Shown here: positions 23,401-32,033 of the stretch, in pieces
Layout: the number at the start of each line of letters is the position of its first letter
Position numbering within the stretch: position 1 is the stretch's first letter
Source: a virus
Length of the DNA: 45,922 nucleotides
IMG/VR virus record: IMGVR_UViG_3300025030_000182
Span: 1-45,922 of that record
Direction: 5' to 3' (one strand)
Notes under the pieces: model-generated
What the model was told of the DNA's origin: nothing
The model's database searches: none
What the model saw: the letters and a program-made list of their open reading frames with translations, nothing else
Position numbers and translations under genes: made by a program

Positions 23401-26400
23401 TACCTAAACTATTATCATTAGCACTAAATTGACTACCAGCTACACCAGCATAAGGTTTCCATCTAAATACAAAATTAGCTCCATACGCTTCATTACTATT
23501 ACCATTTTTACTCACTAATTCTATTCCTTGATTAGTCCAAACAGGAACTGCTTTTGTTGTTGTGTATTTCCAAATTGTAGTTGAGTTTTGATCTGGATCA
23601 TCTATACCTTCAGAATACATAGGTTGTGAGACATTTAGTGTTGAAACACTCAGTACTTGAAAATAATAAGTGGTAAAATATTCTATAGGGTATATATAGA
23701 ATACACCATCATTGTCTTTGGCTATAGTTTGATAATAGTCAAACTCTGCATCATCTCCTCGTTTTAAGTAAATTTTACTATGATCCCAATAAGGACTTTC
23801 GGGATTAGTAAAAGGAACTTTGATCCTCCAGTTTGCAGTATAATTATCTTGAAACATTTCTTCTATTATTAAATTTGAATCTATTTCTATCTCAGCAGGA
23901 GCTTCTGTCGGATCTTGTAAATCTGTATCAGCAATATCAACAATACTTAAATCTTGACCTAAATTTATTTCATCATAAGCTTCTTCAACGTACTGGTCTA
24001 ATATAGGTTGCAAAGTACAGTTATGATTTAAACCCATGCCTATAACCCAGAATAATTTTTCATTCCAGCCCATACTTTCCAAAGTAACTTTAATAACTGA
24101 GCCTATTTTAACACTAGACAAATCCTCCATAGTCTGCACAGTAACAGGTAAATTAAATCTAGCTTCGTCACGTAGAACTTTACAAAGTCTTTTAGCTCTG
24201 TCTTTATCTATAACAAAATTAAACGTAACTTCTTTTACATTCTCGAAACCATTATCTTCAGCTAAATATAAATTCTTATATTTTCTTGGGGGGTAACTTA
24301 CCCAATTCGGCTGATCATTAGCATCGTTATCAAAAAACTCTCCTCTGATTATATTAGCGGTATTGTCAACCCCATTAATAACTACTCTATAATCACCTAT
24401 AACATTGTCATCAGTTATAGCAATATCTTCAGCAATAGACGGTTTTCTAATTAAAAATCGATATTTTCCACCTTGAAAGTAGACCAACAATCTACCGCAA
24501 AAAAGAAGGGATTCTAAATTGTCAAGTACATCTACAGAAGTGTCTACAATACCATCACAAGTATATCTAGCATGTTGTCCAGAAACAGCTGTGTTTATTG
24601 TAGGTAAAGAATCTGTAAGACTAGCTGTAGGCAAAGAATCTAAAAAATAATCTGCATTTAAAGCTAACGTAGCACAGAGTTTATATGGATAAGTAGTTGA
24701 ATCATCCAAATCAGATTTTTTAGTTGGCATAGGAGGTGTTCTGTAGACTTTAATACCGTCTACTGTACTATCTTCTGAAACAGGAAAATCTGTTAACTCT
24801 ACAATTCTTTGCCCCTTTGTAATTTTTATAGCTTTAGATCTAGGAGAAGCTGTTGTGATATTACTACCTTGAGTATAAACATATTTGTATCTGTAATAAG
24901 CTTTTTTAGTAGAACCATAATAATCTAATTTTGTAGTTATTGAATTGAATACTACTTGGCTCGCAGATAATGTTGGAGCACTAGGAACATCATCGCCAGT
25001 CCAAGTATCATCATCCGACAGTAAAGATTCATCCGTTAATTCTTGAGAAGCTTTATTATCTACCCATATTACAGTAGCACCTAAATCATCATCTTTGCTA
25101 TCATACTCCATTTCTTGAACTAAATAATAATTTGTACCTTCATCTATCGAAGCATATAAGGAAACATAATCTATTTGATCAATATTACTTCCTGTAGGCA
25201 AAGTTATAGTTATTTCCATGTAACCTAATACAGTTGTAGCTGATTTAGCTATAGCTGTAGATAAAATAATCCTACGTATTGTTTCACTAACTCTACCATC
25301 GTATGTAGTATTAACAGATTTAAAACCTACTTTGTAATATCTAGTTTCTCCTACTGTCAAAGGTGTTCTACCATCTACAGCATTTACAGTAATTCTTGTC
25401 TTTGGATTTTTTACATAGTCTGTTCCTACTATCTCATCACAATAATTAGCTTCTGCTGCTAAAGAGGTATAATCCATTAAATTATTCTCAATACCTATTC
25501 CAGCTAATTTATTCTGCATATAATCAGCAGCACAAAGTGCTAAATTATTTGTATAGCCTGAAGAATTTGTTCTAGGATCATAAATATCATTCGAGCCAGT
25601 TAATTTTAAAGTAATAGTAGGCAAACCATTAGGAAATAAATCAGTGTCATATTTAAGCATAAACATTATAGAAACTATGTTTTTGCCCATACATTTATTT
25701 GTCCAATAAGTAAACTTTTTAACTACAGTATTGTAAGCAGTATTGTTAGCTTTTCCTTTACGTTGTTCTATATAAATATTACTTTTATACTTACCTTTAT
25801 AAGACCATGTTTTTTTATTATTATTCCATGTAGCTACTACCTCGTCATCAAAATAGACTTTATTAAAATGCTTAATCGAACCGATTCCTAAAGCACCAAT
25901 AATATAAATTCTGTCTTTATCATCGGGGTCAGTATCCACAAAAATTCTGTTTATACCAATTCTACATTTGCCGTAAAGTTTAGGCAAATAAGTTTCTGTT
26001 GAACTGCCGTTAGCTTGGAATTTCCTGCTTTGACCTACACCTCCAGCACCACCTTGCCTAGCTGCTATAGCCAAGCCTATCATAACAGCAGCTAAAGCTA
26101 AAGACAACCCCATTGTTACTGGAGCAAATAAAGCTCCTTTAGTTGCTGGAGCAGCCCCCATACCAGCAGTAGCTGCTGTACCAATACCAGTAGTAGCTAT
26201 ACCAGCACCCATAGCTGTTCCAGCACCTAAACCACCAGAACCTAGTATAGCTGCTGAACCTATAATTGGAGCTGCTGAACCAGCTATAGAACCTATAGCA
26301 GTACCAGATGCAGCCATTCCAACTCCAGATGCCCCAGCACCTAAACCCGCTGCTGTACTTGCACCAACAGAGCTTAATCCAGGAGTCGCAGTTCCTACTG

Positions 26401-26653
26401 GAACTATAGAAGCTATTGTGCTTGCGCCCTGACCAGGCATTGCAAAAGCTGATATTGCCTGACCAGGCATAGTCATTGAAGGAGCAACTGAAGCAGCCGA
26501 AGTAGTCTGACCTGCTAATATAGTATTGGCAAACTTTGCTGCCTGTAATCCAAATTTACCAGATTGCGCAGCTGTTTGCAAAGCCCTCATTTTGGCTTCA
26601 TCTTCTTGCTTCTTCCAGCCAGTATTAAACTCAACCTGAGCATTATTAATCAT
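20432..26653 (-). CDS. Tail tip attachment protein J-like / fibre
   Basis: This 2073-aa protein is the largest gene. Residues about 40-205 are Ala/Gly/Ser-rich and hydrophobic. Residues about 215-430 hold the J-like hub (YLPKLYGKCRIGINRIFVDT; later DPRTNSSGYTNNLALC). Multiple beta-sandwich (Fn3-like) segments follow, with a carbohydrate-binding-like WLANEAYLANDVILHGNTVY element. The C-terminus is a collagen-like or beta-helical fibre (AENITAGVITGSTLQTAASG) ending in a GGIYVNS...HNGTVWK tip. It forms the tail tip and recognises the host. The 3' third (before about 22900) is visibly richer in GC, suggesting module exchange. Confidence 0.85.
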   Translation of the reverse strand: MINNAQVEFNTGWKKQEDEAKMRALQTAAQSGKFGLQAAKFANTILAGQTTSAASVAPSMTMPGQAISAFAMPGQGASTIASIVPVGTATPGLSSVGASTAAGLGAGASGVGMAASGTAIGSIAGSAAPIIGSAAILGSGGLGAGTAMGAGIATTGIGTAATAGMGAAPATKGALFAPVTMGLSLALAAVMIGLAIAARQGGAGGVGQSRKFQANGSSTETYLPKLYGKCRIGINRIFVDTDPDDKDRIYIIGALGIGSIKHFNKVYFDDEVVATWNNNKKTWSYKGKYKSNIYIEQRKGKANNTAYNTVVKKFTYWTNKCMGKNIVSIMFMLKYDTDLFPNGLPTITLKLTGSNDIYDPRTNSSGYTNNLALCAADYMQNKLAGIGIENNLMDYTSLAAEANYCDEIVGTDYVKNPKTRITVNAVDGRTPLTVGETRYYKVGFKSVNTTYDGRVSETIRRIILSTAIAKSATTVLGYMEITITLPTGSNIDQIDYVSLYASIDEGTNYYLVQEMEYDSKDDDLGATVIWVDNKASQELTDESLLSDDDTWTGDDVPSAPTLSASQVVFNSITTKLDYYGSTKKAYYRYKYVYTQGSNITTASPRSKAIKITKGQRIVELTDFPVSEDSTVDGIKVYRTPPMPTKKSDLDDSTTYPYKLCATLALNADYFLDSLPTASLTDSLPTINTAVSGQHARYTCDGIVDTSVDVLDNLESLLFCGRLLVYFQGGKYRFLIRKPSIAEDIAITDDNVIGDYRVVINGVDNTANIIRGEFFDNDANDQPNWVSYPPRKYKNLYLAEDNGFENVKEVTFNFVIDKDRAKRLCKVLRDEARFNLPVTVQTMEDLSSVKIGSVIKVTLESMGWNEKLFWVIGMGLNHNCTLQPILDQYVEEAYDEINLGQDLSIVDIADTDLQDPTEAPAEIEIDSNLIIEEMFQDNYTANWRIKVPFTNPESPYWDHSKIYLKRGDDAEFDYYQTIAKDNDGVFYIYPIEYFTTYYFQVLSVSTLNVSQPMYSEGIDDPDQNSTTIWKYTTTKAVPVWTNQGIELVSKNGNSNEAYGANFVFRWKPYAGVAGSQFSANDNSLGNTTTENFIYYVQIWHDYSSNVIINQINKSTDLAHSFYTKETLATYTFADNIENSKVLFEGILIEDSAGTISWNTKTYSVYTKVKNAQTYYDQYWGKAFSSIRVKVSVMDEFSQLSGTSEEVIFTNPRPLMLGSDRALIPLSILNTKSGAEVSFQHPDKEYDVTHFYLKYFRIGDWLANEAYLANDVILHGNTVYVCYQSGTSGATIPADIAAELGEDYIITDNTCKWAHGSSYITAIFALSQPDTTYQSKIKTLTRITISAEIQNNTEMIMSLVNVNSTDDDVANAYYTKEIKQLDPKYKYLIGVIPLDVFGKTEAVSNYAWGWAQPGLTDDDDENEIEAPSTPALDSLPLVDAAIDINDGSTLNRLMFKWYNNNTQYGETDIEYYQVQFVGIGKADLVYTDFPSDYEIQAGVKNIGGDNYYVTSKDEFPAEASGTATNQYLLNVETGYTYFARVKAYNTSGLESAWTAIAANTTLAIQGDIEGIVMDSVSPSTIDVAPLSEMLKIEVNITTPPSDLWGCKFAVKSSAFLGTASDSTGKADRALYKTAEIAAKEGKIIYYFAGDTGETYYVSAMPLDNSKNEAKLGGVVSWLDAGSGYQVTGITNASLGYSHKKFKFDGEIKSNTYNQVRWKNHSVDHPGDGYGTLKIKSNAVESYQISNVTYQTVTGSMILCWLSSATTQFSLVDYGDYFTDTAYESAIAIARVSANADTSQNATIVDYEGDNYSITSSMLSTNFLEAAHIQVGALNGQLIVGSTIRTGIGNNRVELTPDGIKAYDSYAVQRVNILADGSGWLGASDKLYWDTAGNLTVTGVVADSVAAENITAGVITGSTLQTAASGQRFVVDTTNKEASFYYDSGIIQKVCRIGFSEPSPDAVIIIKHFDSGRLPHRAIEIITESDSFPSLSVDNYGATAAIYGHTHAEGVGVHGSSDGGSGYGVRATGNATNAPLFIDGQGGAPALGSLGGIYVNSASNSLHFHNGTVWKIIAFV

Positions 26654-27047
26654 TCATTTTCCTCAATATAACAAAATCAGATTTTAACTCTGAAATCAAT
26701 TTTAAAGTCAGTCCTTTATCTTTGTCTATATAAAAAAACTTATCATACAAAATCATTCCTATTGTATGAGGTTTTTTGTCTTTGATTATAATTAAATCTT
26801 GTGTATAGGCTAAACCAGAATCAATTTTAACATAACCAAAAGGGAGTAAAAAATTCTCTATTGTTTTAATATTTCTAAATAATTTATATGCCGTTTTATA
26901 ATCAATCCATTGTGGCGGGGTTATATGCACATTACACACGTCCAAACATTGTAACGTATATATGGCGCAATCGAATTGCCCATACACCAATTTAGTGCCT
27001 TTATGACGTGCATATAAATCAATTAACAATTGTGTATGCGATTTCAT
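26646..27047 (-). CDS. NlpC/P60-like tail assembly protein (DUF6950-like)
   Basis: This 133-aa protein has YGQFDCAIYTLQC at about 22-34, the Asp-Cys entry of NlpC/P60-like cysteine peptidase domains used in lambda K-type tail-tip proteins. It sits exactly between the tail-tip protein and J, the expected place, and overlaps both neighbours. It may cut peptidoglycan during entry or act only in tail assembly. Confidence 0.6.
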   Translation of the reverse strand: MKSHTQLLIDLYARHKGTKLVYGQFDCAIYTLQCLDVCNVHITPPQWIDYKTAYKLFRNIKTIENFLLPFGYVKIDSGLAYTQDLIIIKDKKPHTIGMILYDKFFYIDKDKGLTLKLISELKSDFVILRKMND

Positions 27048-28866
27048 ATTTTAATGGTAAAACAATACCGTAATACAAATTAATAGCTTTTAAATAATCT
27101 TTATTAATTATAGCTACAATAGCTTGTAATACTAAATCATAAATAAAATTATATATACCCATTTTATCTGAACAAGATTCTATATAATCAACATAGGATT
27201 GTTTATTTAAATTATAGCTTTTTATTAATAATTGACCGCCCTCAGTTAAACTTAAAACATTATCCCTAAAATCTCTTAGAATTTTCAACTCACTACAATC
27301 ATCTAAACCTCCAACAACTTTAAAAACTGTTGTAGCCAATAAACACATTCCACCACCACTATCTGTTTTAGTATCACCCCAAACTATAGCTTTATGTACC
27401 AAATTAGGAACTTCTTTAAAAAAATTATCATCAGGATGGATTAAATTTAAACTTTCACTGTTTGTTTGAATGCCAACTATTTTGCGCCGAGCAGATAAAA
27501 TATCCTGAATTCTGCCAGACAAAGTATCTGTTTTAGATCTGTCATCTTCGCTATACTCAGAATTAAACTCAAACCCTCCGTGCATGTAGCCTATATGCAA
27601 AACCACAGGTTTTGAAACTATTTGTCCTTCGTCTAAATATAATTTATAAGCTCTGAATAATCTACCTATGTAATTATTAGTTAAAATTAATTGCAGCACA
27701 CTTTGATCACAGGCTGAAAGTTTAATCTCTACATAATTACCTTTTAAATCTGTAGATTCATTTATAGAATCAAAGCCAAAATACCCACCTATACCTGACC
27801 AATTTCTGTGCAATTGCGAATTATTACTAGGACTAGCTACAGCAGGACTTAGTGTAACCACAGCATTGCCAGAAGAATCTGAAACTATGTTGTTTTTAGT
27901 TGTTTTTATAGTCTTTAACCATATTTGTGTATTTGCTAACAATGTAGTATTTAACAATATACCCAAGGATTTTATTTCTGTCATTACAGAACTGTTTTTA
28001 AAAGGTAAAACATAGTCAACACTTGACCAAGTATTTATTTCTAATTCTGGTATAGGAAAATAATCTAATATATAATTACAATTTTTACGAGATGATAAAA
28101 CTAACATAAAATCGCCTGATTTTAAAGCTATATTAGATTTTATCTGAAATTTAAGGTTATCAAAAGAGCTTAAATCTTTTGTAGAACTAAAATTATTCCA
28201 TGCTACAATATAACCATCTTTAATACTACTATCTACAGTAATTTTAATATTAGTATCTAATTCTTTAAGTACATCGGCAATAGTATACCAATTGTCTGTA
28301 GTTTCTGTTATATCTATAGCTGTATCTAAAATAGTAGTATCAACTGTATATTGTTGTGTAATATCACTTATATAAAAACTTTCTCCATGCCTAAAAATAA
28401 CACTGTCTTTTTCACAATTTTTTATATTTAAGCTTGTTCCAGTTTGGCCAGAAACGTTCACAGCAGGAGTTCCTAACTCAGGATTAAAAAATCTTAAATC
28501 TTGCGGAGAATCATTTATGCAAACAGTTTGACCACTAAACTCAAACTGCATAGCATACGCAAATTTAGCTACTTGGGCTTGTGTATGTGTTTTGACAGCA
28601 GAAGTTAAATCTCTAGGCGATTGTAAAAGTAATGGCAAGTCTGTTGCGATTGCTATGGTTAAAGTAGGAGTAAAAGCTAACGTAGCCTCACCAGCACTAT
28701 CAGAATCAACAGTACTCGCAATAGTATATTCTGTACTATCAGATTCAAATTTAAACTTTGTTCCTGAGATAATTACAGCATCAACACTAGGCAGCAATCC
28801 AGTCACAATAATTGAGCTTGCACCTATGCTATATCCGGGGTCTTTTATATATACCCTATAATCCAT
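27019..28866 (-). CDS. Tail tip protein with DUF2163-like region and CFI-box-like C-terminus
   Basis: This 615-aa protein has a beta-rich N-terminal half. At about residues 385-490 is a tail-hub-like region (KPVVLHIGYMHGGFEF, TLSGRIQDILSARRK) of the lambda L/DUF2163 type. Residues 503-565 hold MCLLATTVF, then ILRDFRD (529-535) and a helical end, the layout of the CFI-box found at the C-termini of bacterial surface proteins (C[FL]xAT... LRxFRD). It belongs to the tail tip complex. The C-terminal module is unexpected in a phage tail. Confidence 0.6.
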   Translation of the reverse strand: MDYRVYIKDPGYSIGASSIIVTGLLPSVDAVIISGTKFKFESDSTEYTIASTVDSDSAGEATLAFTPTLTIAIATDLPLLLQSPRDLTSAVKTHTQAQVAKFAYAMQFEFSGQTVCINDSPQDLRFFNPELGTPAVNVSGQTGTSLNIKNCEKDSVIFRHGESFYISDITQQYTVDTTILDTAIDITETTDNWYTIADVLKELDTNIKITVDSSIKDGYIVAWNNFSSTKDLSSFDNLKFQIKSNIALKSGDFMLVLSSRKNCNYILDYFPIPELEINTWSSVDYVLPFKNSSVMTEIKSLGILLNTTLLANTQIWLKTIKTTKNNIVSDSSGNAVVTLSPAVASPSNNSQLHRNWSGIGGYFGFDSINESTDLKGNYVEIKLSACDQSVLQLILTNNYIGRLFRAYKLYLDEGQIVSKPVVLHIGYMHGGFEFNSEYSEDDRSKTDTLSGRIQDILSARRKIVGIQTNSESLNLIHPDDNFFKEVPNLVHKAIVWGDTKTDSGGGMCLLATTVFKVVGGLDDCSELKILRDFRDNVLSLTEGGQLLIKSYNLNKQSYVDYIESCSDKMGIYNFIYDLVLQAIVAIINKDYLKAINLYYGIVLPLKYEIAYTIVN

Positions 28867-29486
28867 TAATTAGCTTCCCTATATTTAATAATTAAACCAT
28901 TATAAATATCTGACATGTATTGTTTAGCTGAAGCCATAGGAAATTGAGGCTCATCTGCAATTACTGCTCGTATTGTAACATTGTTAGCTGTAATAACAGC
29001 AGAAGCACCAGGTGATTTACCTGCAATTATATCAGGAAATATTGTTAATGTAGACAATCCTGTGCCATCACTATTTGCATCAGTCAAAATATGAAAAACA
29101 TTGTGCAAGCCTGCTATTCTTATAATATCACCAGCTTTAAGAATTCCTGTTATATTAAAAGTCCAGCCTGAAGTATTTAAACTCGAACCAGTTTGAGAAG
29201 CTGTTGTAACTATAGGCGAACCTGTAGCAATGCCCTTGGGCGTAGACCTATGGGGATGCGTTATCTCAAACACAGTTTGAGTCATCCATAAATAATTTAC
29301 ATAGTCAAAAAATTCCCTAACTTCTTGCTCATCTCCATCATGATGGTCGTAGACTTCAGTCCAAATCAATCCTCTGTCTATGGATGTACGAGCTTGAAGT
29401 TTACCTGTTCTACCCCAGCTTAAATAACCCGAAGGCTGCTTTGGAAAACTAGCTTCTGTTGGATCTAATCTATTAAAAGTAGTCAT
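28866..29486 (-). CDS. Distal tail / minor tail protein
   Basis: This 206-aa beta-rich protein directly follows the tape measure gene. Features such as SGYLSWGRTGKLQARTSIDR and the order tape measure, this gene, L-like gene, K-like gene, J match a lambda M/Dit-type minor tail protein. It shares its stop/start boundary with its neighbours. Identity rests mainly on gene order. Confidence 0.6.
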   Translation of the reverse strand: MTTFNRLDPTEASFPKQPSGYLSWGRTGKLQARTSIDRGLIWTEVYDHHDGDEQEVREFFDYVNYLWMTQTVFEITHPHRSTPKGIATGSPIVTTASQTGSSLNTSGWTFNITGILKAGDIIRIAGLHNVFHILTDANSDGTGLSTLTIFPDIIAGKSPGASAVITANNVTIRAVIADEPQFPMASAKQYMSDIYNGLIIKYREAN

Positions 29487-31310
29487 TTAACCCCGTCTTA
29501 TTCTATCAGAAAGGTGTTTAGATTTGTTGATCTCATCTACTAATTGCGAAGCAATAACTTTTGAGTTCCTGGACAATACTTTAGTAGCATCTGCTCCGTC
29601 TAACGCACTTACTTTAGTATTTACGTTTATATTATATGTGTTTGAGGACATAGAACCAAGAGAAGAGCCACCTCCTGAGCCCATTTTAGATATAGCATTG
29701 GTTAAATCACTACCCCCACTTGTAGTACCTAAAGTACTCCCCTTACCTATATTAGCTTTGCTTGCACCTAAACCACCTAGGGAACTCACAATACTGTCTA
29801 AACCCTTAGTTAAGGATTTACCTAAAGATGACTCTATTAAAGCTGTAGCTATAGCATTACCTAAAATATCTGTAATACTTCGTCCTATGCCCCTGAAAAA
29901 ATTCAAAACTAACTCAGACAAACTTTTAGCTTGATCTCCTGCAAAGACATTGTATAAAGCATCTGAAATGCTAGAACTCATTCCATGAGTTAATTTACTT
30001 TGAATTGCTTCGATTTGTTTTTCTGCATCTTTATCAACTTCAGGTTTAACTACATCAGGTGGTTTTGTACCTATGCTGCCAGCTTTAATTTGGGATATTA
30101 ATGTAGTCATAGACTTACCAAATCCTTCATATAAACCTTCTATTGCAGCCGCATCTGCATAATGTTGTTCCATAACCTGAACAGGGGATTTTCCTGCTTC
30201 TGGAAATACTAACTTACCGGTAGCTGGATCATAATAAGTTCCCCATATAGGATTTGATTGTTTTCCTATAGCTTTTAATAACTCAGACCAAGTTTTAAAC
30301 CCTAAAATAGTTAGTGCTATCTGCTCTAACAATTTAGCAAACATTGCTAAAACAGTAGGCAATAGATCAATAATGGCTTCTAAAGGTTCTGCTAATCCAG
30401 CACCTAACTCAATTTTAAAATTTGTCCAGAGAATATTTAATTTTTCTAATTTCCTACTTGTGTCATTTTCTAATTGTGCTAGTGCTTTTATATAAGGCTG
30501 ACCTTCACTAACTACCCAGTCATGTAAAGCTAATCTTCGCTGAGCATTATTTAATTTATCTACTGTTGTGTTATATTTAGTAGCAAATTTTTCTAAGGAA
30601 ATACCAAAATTCTGCGTAGCTCCCATATTATCTAATAACTGATTACGCATAAATCGTAACCCTTCTGCAGTACCACTAACAGCTTGACCTATAGTCAAAC
30701 CACTCTGCCTTATTACAGATGACATAACTTCTATAGCTTCTGCCATCTTATCTATCTGAGTTGTATTATATTCAGCAGCATATAAGTCTTTTATTACAGC
30801 AGCAGAATCTACAGCTGCAATTAAAGCTCTTTTTTGTGATCTTTCTATCAAAGCATTAGCTTGGGCTACACTAGCTCCTGCTTGAATTGCGGCTATCTGT
30901 GCTCCATGCACAGCTCGTTCAAATTCAGCAAAAGATTTTATCGCAGATCCTGGTAAAGACATTAACTTAAACAAAGCTTGCATTTTCATAGAACCTATGA
31001 AATACAAATCAATTAATTCTGCTTTAAATGATAATATACCAAATTTTAAACTATTCAAACTATTCAATGCTGTAAGTGTGGTACCTGACCATACAGTAAA
31101 CATTTGAGCAGCTTGTGCAGCTGGCCTACTTAAACCAGACATTGATCCACCAAGTCTACTTACGCCAGTATCAAATCCAGCAAAGCTTTCTTTAGACTTT
31201 TTAGCTGTAAAACCTAAAGCCTCTAACTGAGATTTTAATTTCTGCAACTCAGCCGAATCTTTAAGTTTGACTTGAATATCTAAAATATGTTTACTTGTAC
31301 TATCCGCCAA
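29487..31310 (-). CDS. Tape measure protein
   Basis: This 607-aa protein has an N-terminal VKLKDSAELQKLKSQLEALG, long Ala-rich helices, two hydrophobic segments (about 75-125, 310-340) and a Gly/Ser-rich C-terminal part with INVNTKVSALDG. It lies directly after the frameshifted chaperones. At about 0.15 nm per residue it predicts a tail near 90 nm, short for a siphovirus. It sets tail length and is ejected with DNA. Confidence 0.85.
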   Translation of the reverse strand: MADSTSKHILDIQVKLKDSAELQKLKSQLEALGFTAKKSKESFAGFDTGVSRLGGSMSGLSRPAAQAAQMFTVWSGTTLTALNSLNSLKFGILSFKAELIDLYFIGSMKMQALFKLMSLPGSAIKSFAEFERAVHGAQIAAIQAGASVAQANALIERSQKRALIAAVDSAAVIKDLYAAEYNTTQIDKMAEAIEVMSSVIRQSGLTIGQAVSGTAEGLRFMRNQLLDNMGATQNFGISLEKFATKYNTTVDKLNNAQRRLALHDWVVSEGQPYIKALAQLENDTSRKLEKLNILWTNFKIELGAGLAEPLEAIIDLLPTVLAMFAKLLEQIALTILGFKTWSELLKAIGKQSNPIWGTYYDPATGKLVFPEAGKSPVQVMEQHYADAAAIEGLYEGFGKSMTTLISQIKAGSIGTKPPDVVKPEVDKDAEKQIEAIQSKLTHGMSSSISDALYNVFAGDQAKSLSELVLNFFRGIGRSITDILGNAIATALIESSLGKSLTKGLDSIVSSLGGLGASKANIGKGSTLGTTSGGSDLTNAISKMGSGGGSSLGSMSSNTYNINVNTKVSALDGADATKVLSRNSKVIASQLVDEINKSKHLSDRIRRG

Positions 31311-31311
31311 A

Positions 31312-31707
31312 TTATTTACCCTCAGTTAATACTGATTTATTACACTCAAAGCAAAAACCCTGTCCTATTTTTAAACATGCCATACATGATTCTATCTCGG
31401 TACGTTTTTGAGCTAATTCTGAATGCTCACCCTGAATAATCTGCGAAATTATTTGATTATTTATATAATCTTTATAACAAAAAGGGATAAATTTAAAACT
31501 GTCAAAAATGTCAATAGTAGTTAAAACCAACTCTCGTTTTGTTATATCACCTTTAGTAAGTAAATATATAATCAAATCAAACTCAGTACTAAAAACTCTA
31601 TCTAACAAAAATATCAAATAACGTTTTTCATAGGCTATTCTTGCTTTGTTCCTGTTAGGGATATCAACTGCATTATCTTTTGAAGCAGGCCTGAATTGGT
31701 TGTAAAA
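31312..31707 (-). CDS. Tail assembly chaperone, T part made by -1 frameshift
   Basis: The frame is open from the slippery site (31704-31713) to 31312 and adds 131 residues to the first 96 residues of the upstream ORF, giving a 227-aa GT-like fusion. Downstream of the slip it reads YNQFRPASKDNAVDIPNRNK and ends with CMAC...CFEC, a zinc-ribbon-like tail. The only internal start, TTG 31617, has no ribosome site, so frameshifting is the better explanation. Confidence 0.75.
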   Translation of the reverse strand, partial: FYNQFRPASKDNAVDIPNRNKARIAYEKRYLIFLLDRVFSTEFDLIIYLLTKGDITKRELVLTTIDIFDSFKFIPFCYKDYINNQIISQIIQGEHSELAQKRTEIESCMACLKIGQGFCFECNKSVLTEGK

Positions 31708-31994
31708 AAATTTTGGAAAATATCATAGCCTTGTTCAAAAGTCAAATCTTCTTCCAATGCTAACATTAACTCAGCATACTCAGTTTCGTTTAAAGCTTTT
31801 CCTTGAAAAGTAGCCAAATTAGCAATCAAAAACAAGCCTTGATCTTGACACATTGATATTAAAATTTCGTCTGCTGTGTCAGGGTTATCTATACAGGCTT
31901 TAACTATTTTTTTCACAGTGGGAAAAATATTCAAAGCTTGTTTCCAGGTCAATTTGTCAAAATTGTAAAGCTTTTCTCGTAATGATAAATTCAT
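31635..31994 (-). CDS. Tail assembly chaperone (lambda G-like)
   Basis: This 119-aa acidic helical protein sits between the tail tube and tape measure genes, the conserved chaperone position. Near its end it carries a tandem slippery sequence (CAA AAT TTT TTT ACA, codons 94-98) allowing -1 frameshifting to the longer product. It should bind the tape measure during tail assembly. It has an ATG start with the palindromic element a few nt upstream, but no strong AGGAG. Confidence 0.75.
   Translation of the reverse strand: MNLSLREKLYNFDKLTWKQALNIFPTVKKIVKACIDNPDTADEILISMCQDQGLFLIANLATFQGKALNETEYAELMLALEEDLTFEQGYDIFQNFFTTNSGLLQKIMQLISLTGTKQE
31704..31713 (-). promoter_or_regulatory. Slippery sequence for -1 ribosomal frameshift
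   Basis: Read on -, A-AAT-TTT-TTT in the G frame contains two overlapping canonical heptamers (AAATTTT and TTTTTTT). Both allow tandem -1 slippage into the T frame, which stays open to 31312. Confidence 0.8.
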
Positions 31995-31998
31995 AATC

Positions 31999-32023
31999 AG
32001 TAATATAAAAATTTTATATTACT
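31999..32023. repeat. Copy D, a perfect 25-nt palindrome
   Basis: AGTAATATAAAA-A-TTTTATATTACT has perfect 12-bp arms. It lies between the tail tube gene and the chaperone G gene and is the most symmetrical copy of the recurrent element. Confidence 0.8.
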
Positions 32024-32033
32024 ACTCCTTTCT

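Noticed and set aside
29524-29934. 136-aa rightward ORF inside the tape measure gene
   Set aside because: Antisense shadow; Pro/Leu-rich composition comes from reading the reverse strand of Gly/Ser-rich codons.
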